Shown piece after piece: positions 24,106-35,526 of a DNA stretch of 64,000 nt. Every line of letters begins with the position of its first letter. Position 1 is the first letter of the stretch. The notes under the pieces are model-generated. The model ran no database searches. It saw nothing but the letters and a program-made list of their open reading frames with translations, and was not told the origin of the DNA. The translations under genes were made by a program, and so were the position numbers. The stretch covers positions 919,501 through 983,500 of the forward strand of contig JACKKX010000001.1 of assembly GCA_024236215.1 (NCBI GenBank), in the 5' to 3' direction. Origin of the DNA: Novosphingobium sp. GTDB taxonomy: Bacteria > Pseudomonadota > Alphaproteobacteria > Sphingomonadales > Sphingomonadaceae.

Positions 24106-25007
24106 CCAGCACCAGCGAAACCCGCCGCGCGCTTGCCAGCCCGCTGTTCGCCGGGCTTGAGGGCGATATCGGCGTCTCGTTCGAGTTCTTCCCCCCCAAG
24201 ACCGAGCGGATGGCCGAAACGCTGTGGGATGCCATCGCCACGCTGGCTCCGCTGCATCCACGCTTCGTTTCGGTGACCTACGGCGCGGGCGGCTCGACCC
24301 GTGAGCGGACCCACGCCACGGTCGAGAGGATCGTCAACGAAACCGGCATACCTGCCGCCGCACACCTGACCTGCGTCGATGCCAGCCGCGCCGAGATCGA
24401 CGCAATCGCGCGCGCCTATTGGCAGATCGGGGTGCGCCACATCGTCGCGCTGCGCGGCGATCCGCCCACCGCCGGTGCCCGCTTCGAGGCCCGGCCAGAT
24501 GGCTATGCCAGCGCCGCCGATCTGGTCGCCGGTCTGAAAGCAGTCGCCCCGTTCGAGATTTCGGTCGGCGCCTATCCCGAAACCCACCCCGAGGCGGCCA
24601 GCGCCCAGGCCGATCTCGACAACCTCAAGCGCAAGATCGATGCCGGGGCCGACCGCGCGATCACCCAGTTCTTCTTCGAGCCGGACACTTTCTTCCGCTT
24701 TCGCGATGCTGCGGCTGCGGCAGGGATCAAGGCCGAGCTGGTCCCCGGAATCATGCCGGTAAGCAATTTCGCCGCGGTTCAGCGCATGTCGGGGATGACC
24801 GGCACGGTGGTTCCCGCATGGCTCGCGCATCTCTTCGAGGGGCTCGACGATCTGCCTGCCGCGCGCCAGCTGGTAGCGGCCACTGTTGCCGCAGAGCTGT
24901 GCCGCCGCCTTTACGCGGGCGATGTGCGCCAATTCCATTTCTATACCCTCAACCGGGCAGAGCTCAGCTATGCGATCTGCCACCTGCTGGGAGTGCGCCC
25001 GCGATGA
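24102..25007 (+). CDS. metF: 5,10-methylenetetrahydrofolate reductase
   Basis: 301 residues, normal for bacterial MetF. Recognisable blocks are VSFEFFPPKTERM at the N-terminus, VTYGAGGSTRERT, HIVALRGDPP, the DLDNLKRKIDAGADRAITQFFFE segment with FAD contacts, and PGIMPVSNF. It is a TIM barrel FAD enzyme reducing methylene-THF to 5-methyl-THF, the methyl donor for the two downstream MetH parts. The ATG overlaps the regulator stop, and the end overlaps metH1 (ATGA), giving a coupled operon. Confidence 0.96.
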   Translation: MTSTSETRRALASPLFAGLEGDIGVSFEFFPPKTERMAETLWDAIATLAPLHPRFVSVTYGAGGSTRERTHATVERIVNETGIPAAAHLTCVDASRAEIDAIARAYWQIGVRHIVALRGDPPTAGARFEARPDGYASAADLVAGLKAVAPFEISVGAYPETHPEAASAQADLDNLKRKIDAGADRAITQFFFEPDTFFRFRDAAAAAGIKAELVPGIMPVSNFAAVQRMSGMTGTVVPAWLAHLFEGLDDLPAARQLVAATVAAELCRRLYAGDVRQFHFYTLNRAELSYAICHLLGVRPR

Positions 25008-26053
25008 CTTCGGCCCGCGACCTGTTCCTTGCCGAAGCGGCAAAGCGCATCCTGATCAACGACGGCGGCTTCGGCACCGAGATCCAGCGGCTTGGCCTGG
25101 GCGAAGCCGACTATGCGGGAAGCCTTGGTCTGGCGCGCGATCAGAAGGGCAACAACGATATACTTGCCCTGACCGCGCCGCACGTTCCCGAGGGCATCCA
25201 CCGCGCCTATTTCGAGGCCGGGGCCGATATTGCCTCGGTCAACACCTTTTCCGCCAACCGGATCAGCCAGGCCGATTATGGCGCCGAACATCTGGTGCGC
25301 GAGATCAATGTCGCGAGCGCCGCGATAGCGCGGCGCGTGGCCGACGAGTTCGCCGCCGGCGATGGGCGCCCACGATTTGTCGCCGGATCGATCGGGCCGA
25401 CCAACAAGACCCTCTCGCTTTCCCCCGATGTCAACGATCCGGGCTTTCGCGAAATCGATTGGGATTTCCTAGTCGAAGTCTATCACGAACAGGCCAGCGC
25501 GCTGATCGAAGGCGGCTCGGACTTCATTCTGGTCGAAACCGTGTTCGATACCCTCAACTGCAAGGCCGCGATCATGGCGGTCAGGCAACTTGAGCGCGAA
25601 CTGGGCCGCGACGTGCCGCTGATGCTGTCGATGACGCTCACCGACCTGTCGGGCCGCAACCTTTCGGGCCACACGGTTGAGGCGTTCTGGTACGCCGTGC
25701 GCCACGCCCGGCCGCTGACGGTGGGGCTGAACTGTTCCTTCGGCGCCGCCCAGCTGCGCCCGCACGTGCGCAGCCTCAGCGCGATCGCCGATACGCTGAT
25801 CATGGTCTATCCCAATGCTGGCCTCCCCAACGAACTGGGCCAGTACGACGAGCTTCCGGCCGAAACCGCCGCCATGCTGCGCGAATGGGCCGAGCAGGGG
25901 CTGGTCAACGTGCTGGGCGGCTGCTGCGGATCGACCCCGGCGCATATCGCGGCCATCGCCAGGGCCGCCGCCGGTCTGCCGCCACGCGTAGTGCCCGCCC
26001 CGCCGGCCGGCACCCGGCTTGCGGGCCTCGAACCCTTCGTGATGGCGGCCTGA
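25004..26053 (+). CDS. metH1: Methionine synthase, homocysteine-binding module (split MetH, part 1)
   Basis: 349 residues, only the homocysteine S-methyltransferase barrel of cobalamin-dependent methionine synthase. The zinc-thiolate cysteines are visible as Cys244 (LNCSFGA) and the Cys307-Cys308 pair (LGGCCGSTP). DGGFGTEIQ near the N-terminus is the homocysteine loop. It must act with the separate folate/cobalamin part encoded next, 4 bp downstream of its stop. Splitting of MetH at this domain border is common in alphaproteobacteria. Confidence 0.94.
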   Translation: MTSARDLFLAEAAKRILINDGGFGTEIQRLGLGEADYAGSLGLARDQKGNNDILALTAPHVPEGIHRAYFEAGADIASVNTFSANRISQADYGAEHLVREINVASAAIARRVADEFAAGDGRPRFVAGSIGPTNKTLSLSPDVNDPGFREIDWDFLVEVYHEQASALIEGGSDFILVETVFDTLNCKAAIMAVRQLERELGRDVPLMLSMTLTDLSGRNLSGHTVEAFWYAVRHARPLTVGLNCSFGAAQLRPHVRSLSAIADTLIMVYPNAGLPNELGQYDELPAETAAMLREWAEQGLVNVLGGCCGSTPAHIAAIARAAAGLPPRVVPAPPAGTRLAGLEPFVMAA

Positions 26054-26057
26054 AGCG

Positions 26058-28658
<2,601 letters not shown>

Positions 28659-28690
28659 CCTGCCGCCCGCAAAGCGCGACCACTCGCGCC

Positions 28691-29869
28691 ATGCGATGGA
28701 TCTTGCTTGCCGCTGCGCTGATAGCTTCCCCTGCGCTAGCCGCGCCGCCCGCCAGCGTCGCGGTGGCCTTCGAACGCCAGACCGTGCGCCCGGTGCTGGC
28801 CGAGGGCGAGGCAGACCGCGCCACGCACCGCGCGGTGAGCGCCGACGATCCGGTGCGGATCGCCTCTATCTCCAAGCTGGTGACCACGCTGGGGGTGATG
28901 CGGATGGTCGACAAGGGCCAGCTCGATCTTGACCGCGACGTCTCGGACTATCTTGGCTGGCCCCTGCGCAATCCGGCCTTTCCCGAGCGCCCGATCACGC
29001 TGAGAATGCTGCTCTCGCACCGCTCGAGCCTGATCGACGGGGGCGAGCTCTATATCGTGCCGCTGGGCACCACGCTGCGCGAACGGCTGGCCGATCCCCG
29101 GGTGTGGGACAGTGCCCACGCCCCCGGTTCGGGCTGGTTCCACTACACCAATCTCAACTTTCCGGTGGTGGCGAGCGCGATGGAGCGGATCAGCGGCGAG
29201 CGTTTCGACCGGCTGATGCACCGCCTGGTGCTGAAGCCGCTGCGGCTCGACGCCTGCTTCAACTGGGGCGCGGGCTGCTCGGCCAAGGCAATGTCGCGCG
29301 CGGTGGTGCTTTACCGCGCGAGCGGCGAGGTCGCCAAGGATGACTTGCATGGCCGCTTGCCCGATTGCCTGGTGGTTCCCGCCGCCGACGGCTCGTGCGA
29401 TCTTGCCAGCTATCGCCCGGGAGACAACGGCGCGCTGTTCTCGCCGCAGGGCGGCCTGAGGATCTCGATGCGCTCGCTTGCCCGGCTGGGGCAGATGATG
29501 GCGCGGCAGGGCAAGGGGTTCCTGTCGGGGCGCTCCTATGTAGAGATGACCCAGGCGCGCTGGCGCTTTGACGGCACCAATGGCCTCGGCGAGGATGGCG
29601 CGGCGAGCGGCTTCTTCTGCGCCTATGGGCTGGCGGTGCATCGCATCGGCTCGGGCGGCGAGCATTGCCGCGATGACCTGTTCGCCGATGGAACCGCCCG
29701 AATCGGACATTCGGGCGATGCCTACGGCCTCAAGGCCGGACTGTGGTGGGATCCGATCACCGGAAAGGGTCTGGCCTTCTTCACCAGCGCGGTCGCGCCC
29801 GATGCGCCCATCGGTGCCAGCGGTTTCACCGTGGCGGAAGAATCCATTGTGGAGAGAGCGAAGCGTTAG
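28691..29869 (+). CDS. Beta-lactamase-fold serine hydrolase (class C / PBP4* type), exported
   Basis: 392 residues with a signal peptide (MRWILLAAALIASPALAA, cleavage after ALA). The SxxK nucleophile motif appears as SISK (RIASISKLVTTLG) and the YxN motif as HYTNLNF. The C-terminal region has GHSGDAYGLKAGLWWD in place of the HxG motif. Such enzymes are peptidases or esterases, and few are true beta-lactamases. It begins 32 bp after metH2 and may read through from that operon, but no functional link is evident. Confidence 0.88.
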   Translation: MRWILLAAALIASPALAAPPASVAVAFERQTVRPVLAEGEADRATHRAVSADDPVRIASISKLVTTLGVMRMVDKGQLDLDRDVSDYLGWPLRNPAFPERPITLRMLLSHRSSLIDGGELYIVPLGTTLRERLADPRVWDSAHAPGSGWFHYTNLNFPVVASAMERISGERFDRLMHRLVLKPLRLDACFNWGAGCSAKAMSRAVVLYRASGEVAKDDLHGRLPDCLVVPAADGSCDLASYRPGDNGALFSPQGGLRISMRSLARLGQMMARQGKGFLSGRSYVEMTQARWRFDGTNGLGEDGAASGFFCAYGLAVHRIGSGGEHCRDDLFADGTARIGHSGDAYGLKAGLWWDPITGKGLAFFTSAVAPDAPIGASGFTVAEESIVERAKR

Positions 29870-29907
29870 CCTTTGCCCGCCCCACTTGCTGCGGCTAGGC
29901 GAGGCGG

Positions 29908-31689
29908 GTGACAAGGCCCGACCTTCTCGAAACGCTCCATACCACCTTTGGCTTCTCGGCCTTTCGCGGCGTGCAGGCCCGCGTGATCGAGCGGGTGATG
30001 GCCAGGCAGTCCACCCTTGCAGTGATGCCCACCGGCGCGGGCAAGAGCCTGACCTATCAATTGCCGAGCGTGATGCTGGAGGGCACCTGCGTGGTGATCA
30101 GCCCGCTGATCGCACTGATGCACGATCAGCTGCGCGCCGCAGAGGCCAACGGGATTCGCGCCGCCAGCCTGACCAGCGCCGATCAGAACCGCGAAGCGAC
30201 GATCGAGCGCTTTCGCGGCGGCGAGCTCGATCTGCTCTACGTCGCCCCCGAACGGGCCAGCCAGCCGCATTTCCGCGAGCTGCTGGGTGCGGCCAAACTC
30301 AGCCTGTTCGCCATCGACGAGGCGCACTGCGTTTCCGAATGGGGGCACGATTTCCGCCCCGACTACCGGCTTCTGCGCCCGTTGATGGATGCCTTTGCGG
30401 CAGTGCCGCGCCTGGCGCTGACCGCCACCGCCGATGCCCACACCCGCGCCGATATCCTGGTTCAGCTGGGGATCGCGGCCGAAGGGCTGATCGTCGCCGG
30501 GTTCGACCGGCCCAACATCCATTACGCGATCCGCCACCGCGACAATCCGGTGCGCCAGCTCACCCGGCTGATGGCCGAGCAGCCGGGTCCGGGGATTGTC
30601 TATGCCCCCACCCGCCGCAAGACCGAGGAACTGGCCGAGAAGCTGGCGGACGCCACCGGACGCGCGGTGCTGCCCTATCACGCCGGGCTCGATCCGGCGG
30701 TGCGCGCGGCCAACCAGGCCCGCTTCGTCGCCAGCGAAGATATGGTGATGGTCGCCACGGTGGCCTTCGGGATGGGGATCGACAAGCCCGACGTGCGCTT
30801 TGTCGCCCATGCCGGGATTCCCAAGTCGATCGAGGCCTATTACCAGGAAACCGGCCGCGCCGGGCGCGACGGCGATCCCGCGCTGGCGCTGATGCTGTGG
30901 GGCGCGGATGATTTTGCCCGCGCCCGGATGCGGTTGGGCGAGATCGAGGAGGAACGCCGCGCGGGCGAGCGCACACGGCTCGACGCGCTGGCCGCGCTGG
31001 TTGAGACCGGCACCTGCCGCCGCGCGCTGCTGCTGCGCCATTTCGGCGAGGATCCGCCGGAGCGGTGCGGCAATTGCGACAATTGCCGCGAGGCGCCGGG
31101 GCTGATCGATGCCACCCAGGTCGCGCAAAAGCTGCTCTCGGCGGTCTATCGCACCGGCCAGTCCTTCGGGTACGGCCACATCGAAAAGGTTCTGGCCGGG
31201 GCGAGCGACGAGCGGATCGTCCAGCGCGGGCATGACCGGCTTTCGGTGTTCGGAATCGTTTCGGAGGAGGAAGCCCACCTGCTGCGCCCGGTAGTGCGTG
31301 CCTTGCAGGCGCGCGGCAGCCTGATCGCGACCGAGCACGGCGGGCTGGCGCTGGGCGGCGATGCCCGCGCGATCCTTCGCGGCGAGCTGACAGTCCCTAT
31401 CGCCATCGCACCCAAGCCCGAAAAGGTCCACAAGACCCGCCGAGGCGAGCGGGGCGGTGCGGTCAACCCCGTTGGCGATCCGCTGTTCGAGGCACTGCGC
31501 GCGCTGCGACGCGATCGCGCGGCCGGGCTGGGAGTGCCGCCCTATGTGGTGTTCCACGATTCAACCCTGCGCGAAATGGCCGAGCGCCGCCCGGCCACCC
31601 TGGCAGAAATGGGCGAAATCGGCGGGGTGGGCGCACGCAAGCTCGAGGCGCATGGCGAGGCCTTTCTCGAGCTGATCCAGGCCTATTGA
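29908..31689 (+). CDS. recQ: ATP-dependent DNA helicase RecQ
   Basis: 593 residues, GTG start. Helicase motifs: Walker A MPTGAGKS with Lys46, DEAH at 137-140 (IDEAHCVSEWGHDFR), ALTATAD, VGRAGRDG-type QETGRAGRDG. The RQC zinc site uses Cys residues of GTCRR and RCGNCDNC. A C-terminal HRDC domain (about 530-593) follows. It unwinds duplex, forked and junction DNA during recombination and replication repair. It is the canonical RecQ layout at near-normal length. Confidence 0.96.
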   Translation: MTRPDLLETLHTTFGFSAFRGVQARVIERVMARQSTLAVMPTGAGKSLTYQLPSVMLEGTCVVISPLIALMHDQLRAAEANGIRAASLTSADQNREATIERFRGGELDLLYVAPERASQPHFRELLGAAKLSLFAIDEAHCVSEWGHDFRPDYRLLRPLMDAFAAVPRLALTATADAHTRADILVQLGIAAEGLIVAGFDRPNIHYAIRHRDNPVRQLTRLMAEQPGPGIVYAPTRRKTEELAEKLADATGRAVLPYHAGLDPAVRAANQARFVASEDMVMVATVAFGMGIDKPDVRFVAHAGIPKSIEAYYQETGRAGRDGDPALALMLWGADDFARARMRLGEIEEERRAGERTRLDALAALVETGTCRRALLLRHFGEDPPERCGNCDNCREAPGLIDATQVAQKLLSAVYRTGQSFGYGHIEKVLAGASDERIVQRGHDRLSVFGIVSEEEAHLLRPVVRALQARGSLIATEHGGLALGGDARAILRGELTVPIAIAPKPEKVHKTRRGERGGAVNPVGDPLFEALRALRRDRAAGLGVPPYVVFHDSTLREMAERRPATLAEMGEIGGVGARKLEAHGEAFLELIQAY

Positions 31690-31700
31690 CTCGGACGCCA

Positions 31701-31727
31701 AAAGCGATATTAATGTGATATCACTTT
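31701..31727 (+). promoter_or_regulatory. Interrupted inverted repeat upstream of the SPFH operon
   Basis: AAAGCGATAT (31701-31710) and ATATCACTTT (31718-31727) are reverse complements with one mismatch, separated by 7 bp. The right half includes a perfect 10-bp palindrome GTGATATCAC (31715-31724). It overlaps the only AT-rich, promoter-like stretch between recQ and the SPFH gene and ends 15 bp before the start codon. The second gene of the operon encodes a ribbon-helix-helix protein, a plausible binder; this is inference. Confidence 0.7.
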
Positions 31728-31742
31728 TTGAGGGGTAATCCC

Positions 31743-32654
31743 ATGTCCGATTCGCATCCCGCAATGAATGTCAGCCGCGAAGCCCGAGCCTGGAGCACCA
31801 GCGGCTATCTGATGCTGCTGGGCTTCCTTGCCCTGCTCGCGTTGATGGTCGCCCGGATCGCGGCTTTTGCCGGCACCGAGCCGGATGACAGCCAGGTGCT
31901 GTCCTTCGTGCTTTCCAACCTGCTGATTGCCGTGCTGCTGATCCTCATCGCCTCGGGGTTCTACATGATCCAGCCCAACCAGGCTGCGGCGATCACGCTG
32001 TTCGGATCCTATCGCGGCACCGACCGCAACCACGGTCTGCGCTGGGTTTGGCCGTGGATGGGCAAGACCAAGATTTCGGTGCGCGCCAACAACCTCGTTT
32101 CGGAACGGATCAAGGTCAATGACCTGCGGGGCAACCCTATCGAGATGGCCGCCCAGGTCGTGTGGCGCGTGGTCGATACCGCGCAGGCTCTCTACGACGT
32201 CGATGACTACAAGGCTTTCGTGATGGTCCAGATAGAGGCCGCAGTGCGCACCATCGGCTCGCGCTATCCTTACGATGATTTCGCCCACGCCGAAATCACC
32301 CTGCGCGGCAACCATGACGAGGTTGGCGCCGAACTGCGCGCCGAGCTGATCGCGCGGCTAACCATGGCCGGGATCACGGTTGACGAATGCGGTTTCACCC
32401 ACCTTGCCTATGCTCAGGAAATCGCAGGGGCCATGCTGCGCCGCCAACAGGCCGAAGCTGTGATCGCGGCCCGGACAAAACTGGTCGAAGGCGCGGTCAG
32501 CATGGTCGAAATGGCGCTCCACCAGCTTTCCGAGAAGGGCGTGGTTCACCTCGACGACGAGCGCAAGGCGGCCATGGTATCGAACCTGATGGTGGTGCTG
32601 TGCGGCGAGCGCGATACCCAGCCGGTGGTCAACACGGGCACGCTCTACCAGTGA
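31743..32654 (+). CDS. SPFH-domain (stomatin/prohibitin-like) membrane protein
   Basis: 303 residues. Two hydrophobic segments (about 23-46 and 56-80) precede an SPFH core (about 85-260): [50 protein letters not shown] and a coiled-coil-prone [28 protein letters not shown] proteins form large cage-like oligomers organising membrane domains or partner proteases. The ATG follows a GAGGGG site at 31730-31735. The next gene is 8 bp downstream, so this is the first of a three-gene operon. Confidence 0.92.
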   Translation: MSDSHPAMNVSREARAWSTSGYLMLLGFLALLALMVARIAAFAGTEPDDSQVLSFVLSNLLIAVLLILIASGFYMIQPNQAAAITLFGSYRGTDRNHGLRWVWPWMGKTKISVRANNLVSERIKVNDLRGNPIEMAAQVVWRVVDTAQALYDVDDYKAFVMVQIEAAVRTIGSRYPYDDFAHAEITLRGNHDEVGAELRAELIARLTMAGITVDECGFTHLAYAQEIAGAMLRRQQAEAVIAARTKLVEGAVSMVEMALHQLSEKGVVHLDDERKAAMVSNLMVVLCGERDTQPVVNTGTLYQ

Positions 32655-32662
32655 GCTGAGCG

Positions 32663-32866
32663 ATGACCGGTCCGGGCAGAAAGGCTTTCCCCCTGCGGCT
32701 CGATCCGGCGCTGTTCGCAGCGCTGGAACGGGCCGCGACGGCCGATTTCCGCTCGGTAAATGCAGAGGTCGAGGTGCTGCTGCGCGAGGCGCTGGCGCGG
32801 CGCGGGGTCAAGCTGGCTCCCGCCGAGCCGGCCCGGCGCGGACGTCCGCCCAAGGATGGAGAATGA
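32663..32866 (+). CDS. Arc-like ribbon-helix-helix DNA-binding protein
   Basis: 67 residues. KAFPLRLDPALFAALERAA followed by RSVNAEVEVLLREAL matches an Arc/MetJ-type RHH: a beta strand with alternating Arg/Leu, then two helices with the SVNAEV turn. A short basic proline tail (ARRGRPPKDG) follows. Such proteins act as dimers or tetramers on palindromes and are often antitoxins or autorepressors. No toxin gene accompanies it; instead it lies between SPFH and membrane-protein genes, overlapping the latter by 4 bp. Likely repressor of this operon via the repeat at 31701-31727. Confidence 0.88.
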   Translation: MTGPGRKAFPLRLDPALFAALERAATADFRSVNAEVEVLLREALARRGVKLAPAEPARRGRPPKDGE

Positions 32867-33438
32867 CCATGCGCGAAGACGAAGCACTGTTCACGCTCTA
32901 CAAGCGCGGCTGGCAGCAAAATCTGGTTCCGCGCGGCAGCGCGGGCTGGTGGGCACTGGCTTTGTGGCTGGCATCGCAGGTTCCCGCTCTCGGCGCCTTC
33001 GTCTGGTTTATGGCCCGCCACCCCGCCAAGGCCCCTGCGGTATCCGCCGTCCTGCTGTTCCTGCTGTTCATGGCGATCTGGGCGCTTGGCTTCATCCGCT
33101 GGGCAACGAGCCGCAGCATCACCGTCGATCTTGCTGGGATGGAGCGCAAGGCCGCGCTCAAGGCCGTGGTGGGCGAAACCGCCGGAACCGGCCCGGCCTG
33201 GTTTGCGGCCAAGCGCTTTGGCTATGGCGCGGGCATGCCGATTGCCTGGCAGGGCTGGGCCGCGCTGGCGGCATGGCTGGGCTGCCTGGCGGGCGCGGGC
33301 GGCCTTGCTCAGATTGGCGGCGCGGCGGGCAAGACGGTAGCTTTTGCGCTGTTCGTGATCTCCACCGCGATCTTCGCGGCCATAGCCGCGCGGCGGACCG
33401 AGGGCGGCTGGAAGTGGCGCTGGGGCAAGGACGCATGA
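32863..33438 (+). CDS. Integral membrane protein of the SPFH/RHH operon
   Basis: 191 residues. Four hydrophobic segments at about 27-52, 62-85, 125-150 and 154-175; the stretch from 86 to 120 is hydrophilic (SRSITVDLAGMERKAALKAV). The N-terminus (EDEALFTLYKRGWQQNLVPRG) is polar and charged and may be cytosolic. The ATG overlaps the RHH stop by 4 bp (ATGA), so expression is coupled. I recognise no named family; context suggests it works in or with the SPFH scaffold. Confidence 0.82.
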   Translation: MTMREDEALFTLYKRGWQQNLVPRGSAGWWALALWLASQVPALGAFVWFMARHPAKAPAVSAVLLFLLFMAIWALGFIRWATSRSITVDLAGMERKAALKAVVGETAGTGPAWFAAKRFGYGAGMPIAWQGWAALAAWLGCLAGAGGLAQIGGAAGKTVAFALFVISTAIFAAIAARRTEGGWKWRWGKDA

Positions 33439-33523
33439 AACCATTGCCCGCACAGGTGTCCTTGCCCGGGACGGCGGCGCCAGCCCCCACGCATTCTTAA
33501 CCGCGCGGTGTTAGGGGGGCGCA

Positions 33524-34474
33524 ATGAAGCACATTGCCCGCCTTTCGCTTGGCCTGGCCGCGCTTGCCGCCGCGCTTCCCGCCACGCTGGCCCTGGCCCA
33601 GCAGGCCGCGCCCTATACCGTGGTTGAAACCGGACGCTCCTATGGCCGGTTGCAGGACGCGGTCGAGGCAATCGGCGGCGGGGCGGGCACGATCCGCATC
33701 GCGCCGGGCCGCTATGCCGACTGCGCGGTGCAGACCCAGGGCATGGTCACCTACCAGGCCGCCACGCCCGGTCAGACCATATTCGATACCGTTACTTGCG
33801 AAGGCAAGGCCGCGCTGGTGCTGCGCGGCCGCGCGGCGCGGGTTGAGGGGCTGGTCTTCGCCAACATGCGGGTGCCCGATTTCAACGGCGCCGGGATCCG
33901 GCTCGAGGCGGGCAACCTCGACGTCAGTCAGGCCTGGTTCCGCGACAGCCAGCAGGGGATCCTCACTGCAGGCAATCCGCAAGGGGTGCTGAGCGTCGAC
34001 AAATCCACCTTTACCCGGCTGGGCACCTGCGACGGGCCGGGCGGCTGCGCCCATTCGATCTACGCCGGCGATCTGGGCGCGGTAACCGTTACCCGCAGCC
34101 GCTTCGAGGCCGGGCGCGGCGGGCATTACCTGAAAAGCCGCGCCGCGCAGGTGGCGGTGATCGGCAACAGCTTTGACGATTCAGCGGGCCGCGCGACCAA
34201 CTACATGATCGACCTGCCCGGCGGTGCATCGGGCAAGATCACCGGCAACTGGTTTGTCCAGGGCACCGACAAGGAAAACCACTCAGCCTTCATCGCGGTC
34301 GCCGCCGAGGGGCGCGATCACGCCTCGTCCGGTCTGGTGATCGATGGCAACGATGCCCGCTTCGCCCCCGGGGTCACCTGGCCGAGCGTGTTCGTGGCCG
34401 ACTGGTCGGGCGAGGTCCGCCAGATCGGCCAGAACGCGCTTTCATCCCGGCTCACGCGTTACGAAAAGCGCTAG
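33524..34474 (+). CDS. Secreted right-handed parallel beta-helix protein
   Basis: 316 residues with a signal peptide (MKHIARLSLGLAALAAALPATLALA, cut before QQA). The mature chain shows repeating short strands with Gly/Asn/Asp turns, such as GIRLEAGNLDVSQAWFRDS and GAVTVTRSRFEAGRGGHYLKSR, which is the pattern of beta-helix carbohydrate-active or adhesive proteins. Six Cys residues are scattered (CAVQ, VTCEG, GTCDGPGGC), so disulfides are possible. It faces ribA tail to tail with a 4-bp overlap. Substrate is unknown; pectate-lyase-like catalysis cannot be asserted. Confidence 0.82.
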   Translation: MKHIARLSLGLAALAAALPATLALAQQAAPYTVVETGRSYGRLQDAVEAIGGGAGTIRIAPGRYADCAVQTQGMVTYQAATPGQTIFDTVTCEGKAALVLRGRAARVEGLVFANMRVPDFNGAGIRLEAGNLDVSQAWFRDSQQGILTAGNPQGVLSVDKSTFTRLGTCDGPGGCAHSIYAGDLGAVTVTRSRFEAGRGGHYLKSRAAQVAVIGNSFDDSAGRATNYMIDLPGGASGKITGNWFVQGTDKENHSAFIAVAAEGRDHASSGLVIDGNDARFAPGVTWPSVFVADWSGEVRQIGQNALSSRLTRYEKR

Positions 34475-35526
34475 TCCAGCAAATGTCCGGTCCGGTCGCG
34501 CTTGGTATCGAGATAGCGCGCATTATGCGGATTGGGGGGAAGCTGGTGCGGCACCCGCTCAGCCACGCTCACCCCGGCGGCGCTTAGCGCCTCGACCTTG
34601 GCCGGATTGTTGGTCATCAGCCGGATCGCCCGCACACCGAGCAATTCCAGCATCCGCGCCGCAACCGGGAAATCGCGCGCCTCGCTGGGCAGCCCCAGCC
34701 GGTTGTTGGCATCGACCGTGTCGAAGCCCTGATCCTGCAACTGATAGGCGCGCAGCTTGTTGACGAGGCCGACCCCGCGCCCTTCCTGGCGCAGGTAGAG
34801 CAGCACGCCCCAGCCCCCTGCGCGCGCCTCGTCCGCCATCGCGCGCAGCGCGGCATTGAGCTGGGGGCCGCAATCGCACTTGAGGCTGCCGAGGATATCG
34901 CCGGTCAGGCATTCGGAATGGAGCCGGACCAGCGGCGCGCGCTCCGAGCGCTGGGTGCCGATCACCAGCGCGACGTGTTCGCGCATGTCATCGGCGGAGC
35001 GGAACGCGACGATTTCGGCCTCCTCGCAGGCCGCGACCGGCAGCCGCGCCCGCGAGGCGACGGCGAGGTGGGCGGTATCCTTCCAGTCGGCGAGATCGGC
35101 CGCACAGACCGTTTGCGCTTCGCCCGCTGCTTCGGGATCGACCAGAAACGCGGGCAGAATTCCCGCCAGTCGGGCCAGTTCCATCGCCGTCGCCGCGCTT
35201 GCCGGGTGCTCGATCGGTTCGGCCACGAAGGGCCCCTTGAGCGGATAGCGCAGATCGAGCGCCGGATCGGCCAAAGCGCGGGCCAGCGGCAAATCGAACG
35301 GTTCGGCCCCGCGGATCAGCACCGGGGCTTCGGGAATCGCAGCCTCGCGCTGGTTGGCAAGTTTGAGCGTGGCCGCCCGCGCGGCCGAGATCAGCATCGT
35401 ATGGCTGCTCGCGCCCGGCGCAAAGCCGGTTTCGGCGGGAAGCAGGGTAACAAGGCCATCGAGCCGGATCGGCCAGCCGTGACGCAGCGCATCGATGGCA
35501 AGGGCCACGCTGCGTCCGGGCGTCAA
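34471..35526 (-). CDS. ribA: GTP cyclohydrolase II with N-terminal extension
   Basis: 351 residues. The C-terminal half carries the RibA signature: zinc Cys residues in SECLTGDILGSLKCDCG, RQEGRGVGL with the catalytic Arg region, DANNRLGLP and MTNNPAKV. It converts GTP to the first riboflavin intermediate. The N-terminal 150 residues (ALAIDALRHGWPIRL, HTMLISAAR) resemble a degenerate RibB-like or lumazine-pathway domain rather than a working RibB. The start is a TTG (35524-35526) that overlaps the xthA stop as TTGA; a GTG six codons later is an alternative. Confidence 0.92.
   Translation of the reverse strand: MTPGRSVALAIDALRHGWPIRLDGLVTLLPAETGFAPGASSHTMLISAARAATLKLANQREAAIPEAPVLIRGAEPFDLPLARALADPALDLRYPLKGPFVAEPIEHPASAATAMELARLAGILPAFLVDPEAAGEAQTVCAADLADWKDTAHLAVASRARLPVAACEEAEIVAFRSADDMREHVALVIGTQRSERAPLVRLHSECLTGDILGSLKCDCGPQLNAALRAMADEARAGGWGVLLYLRQEGRGVGLVNKLRAYQLQDQGFDTVDANNRLGLPSEARDFPVAARMLELLGVRAIRLMTNNPAKVEALSAAGVSVAERVPHQLPPNPHNARYLDTKRDRTGHLLD

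Noticed and set aside
29866..31557. 563-residue open frame opposite recQ
   Set aside because: Antisense shadow with no recognisable protein motif.
32663..32866. RHH protein as the antitoxin of a toxin-antitoxin pair
   Set aside because: No toxin-like small protein lies beside it; the overlapping partner is a multi-span membrane protein.
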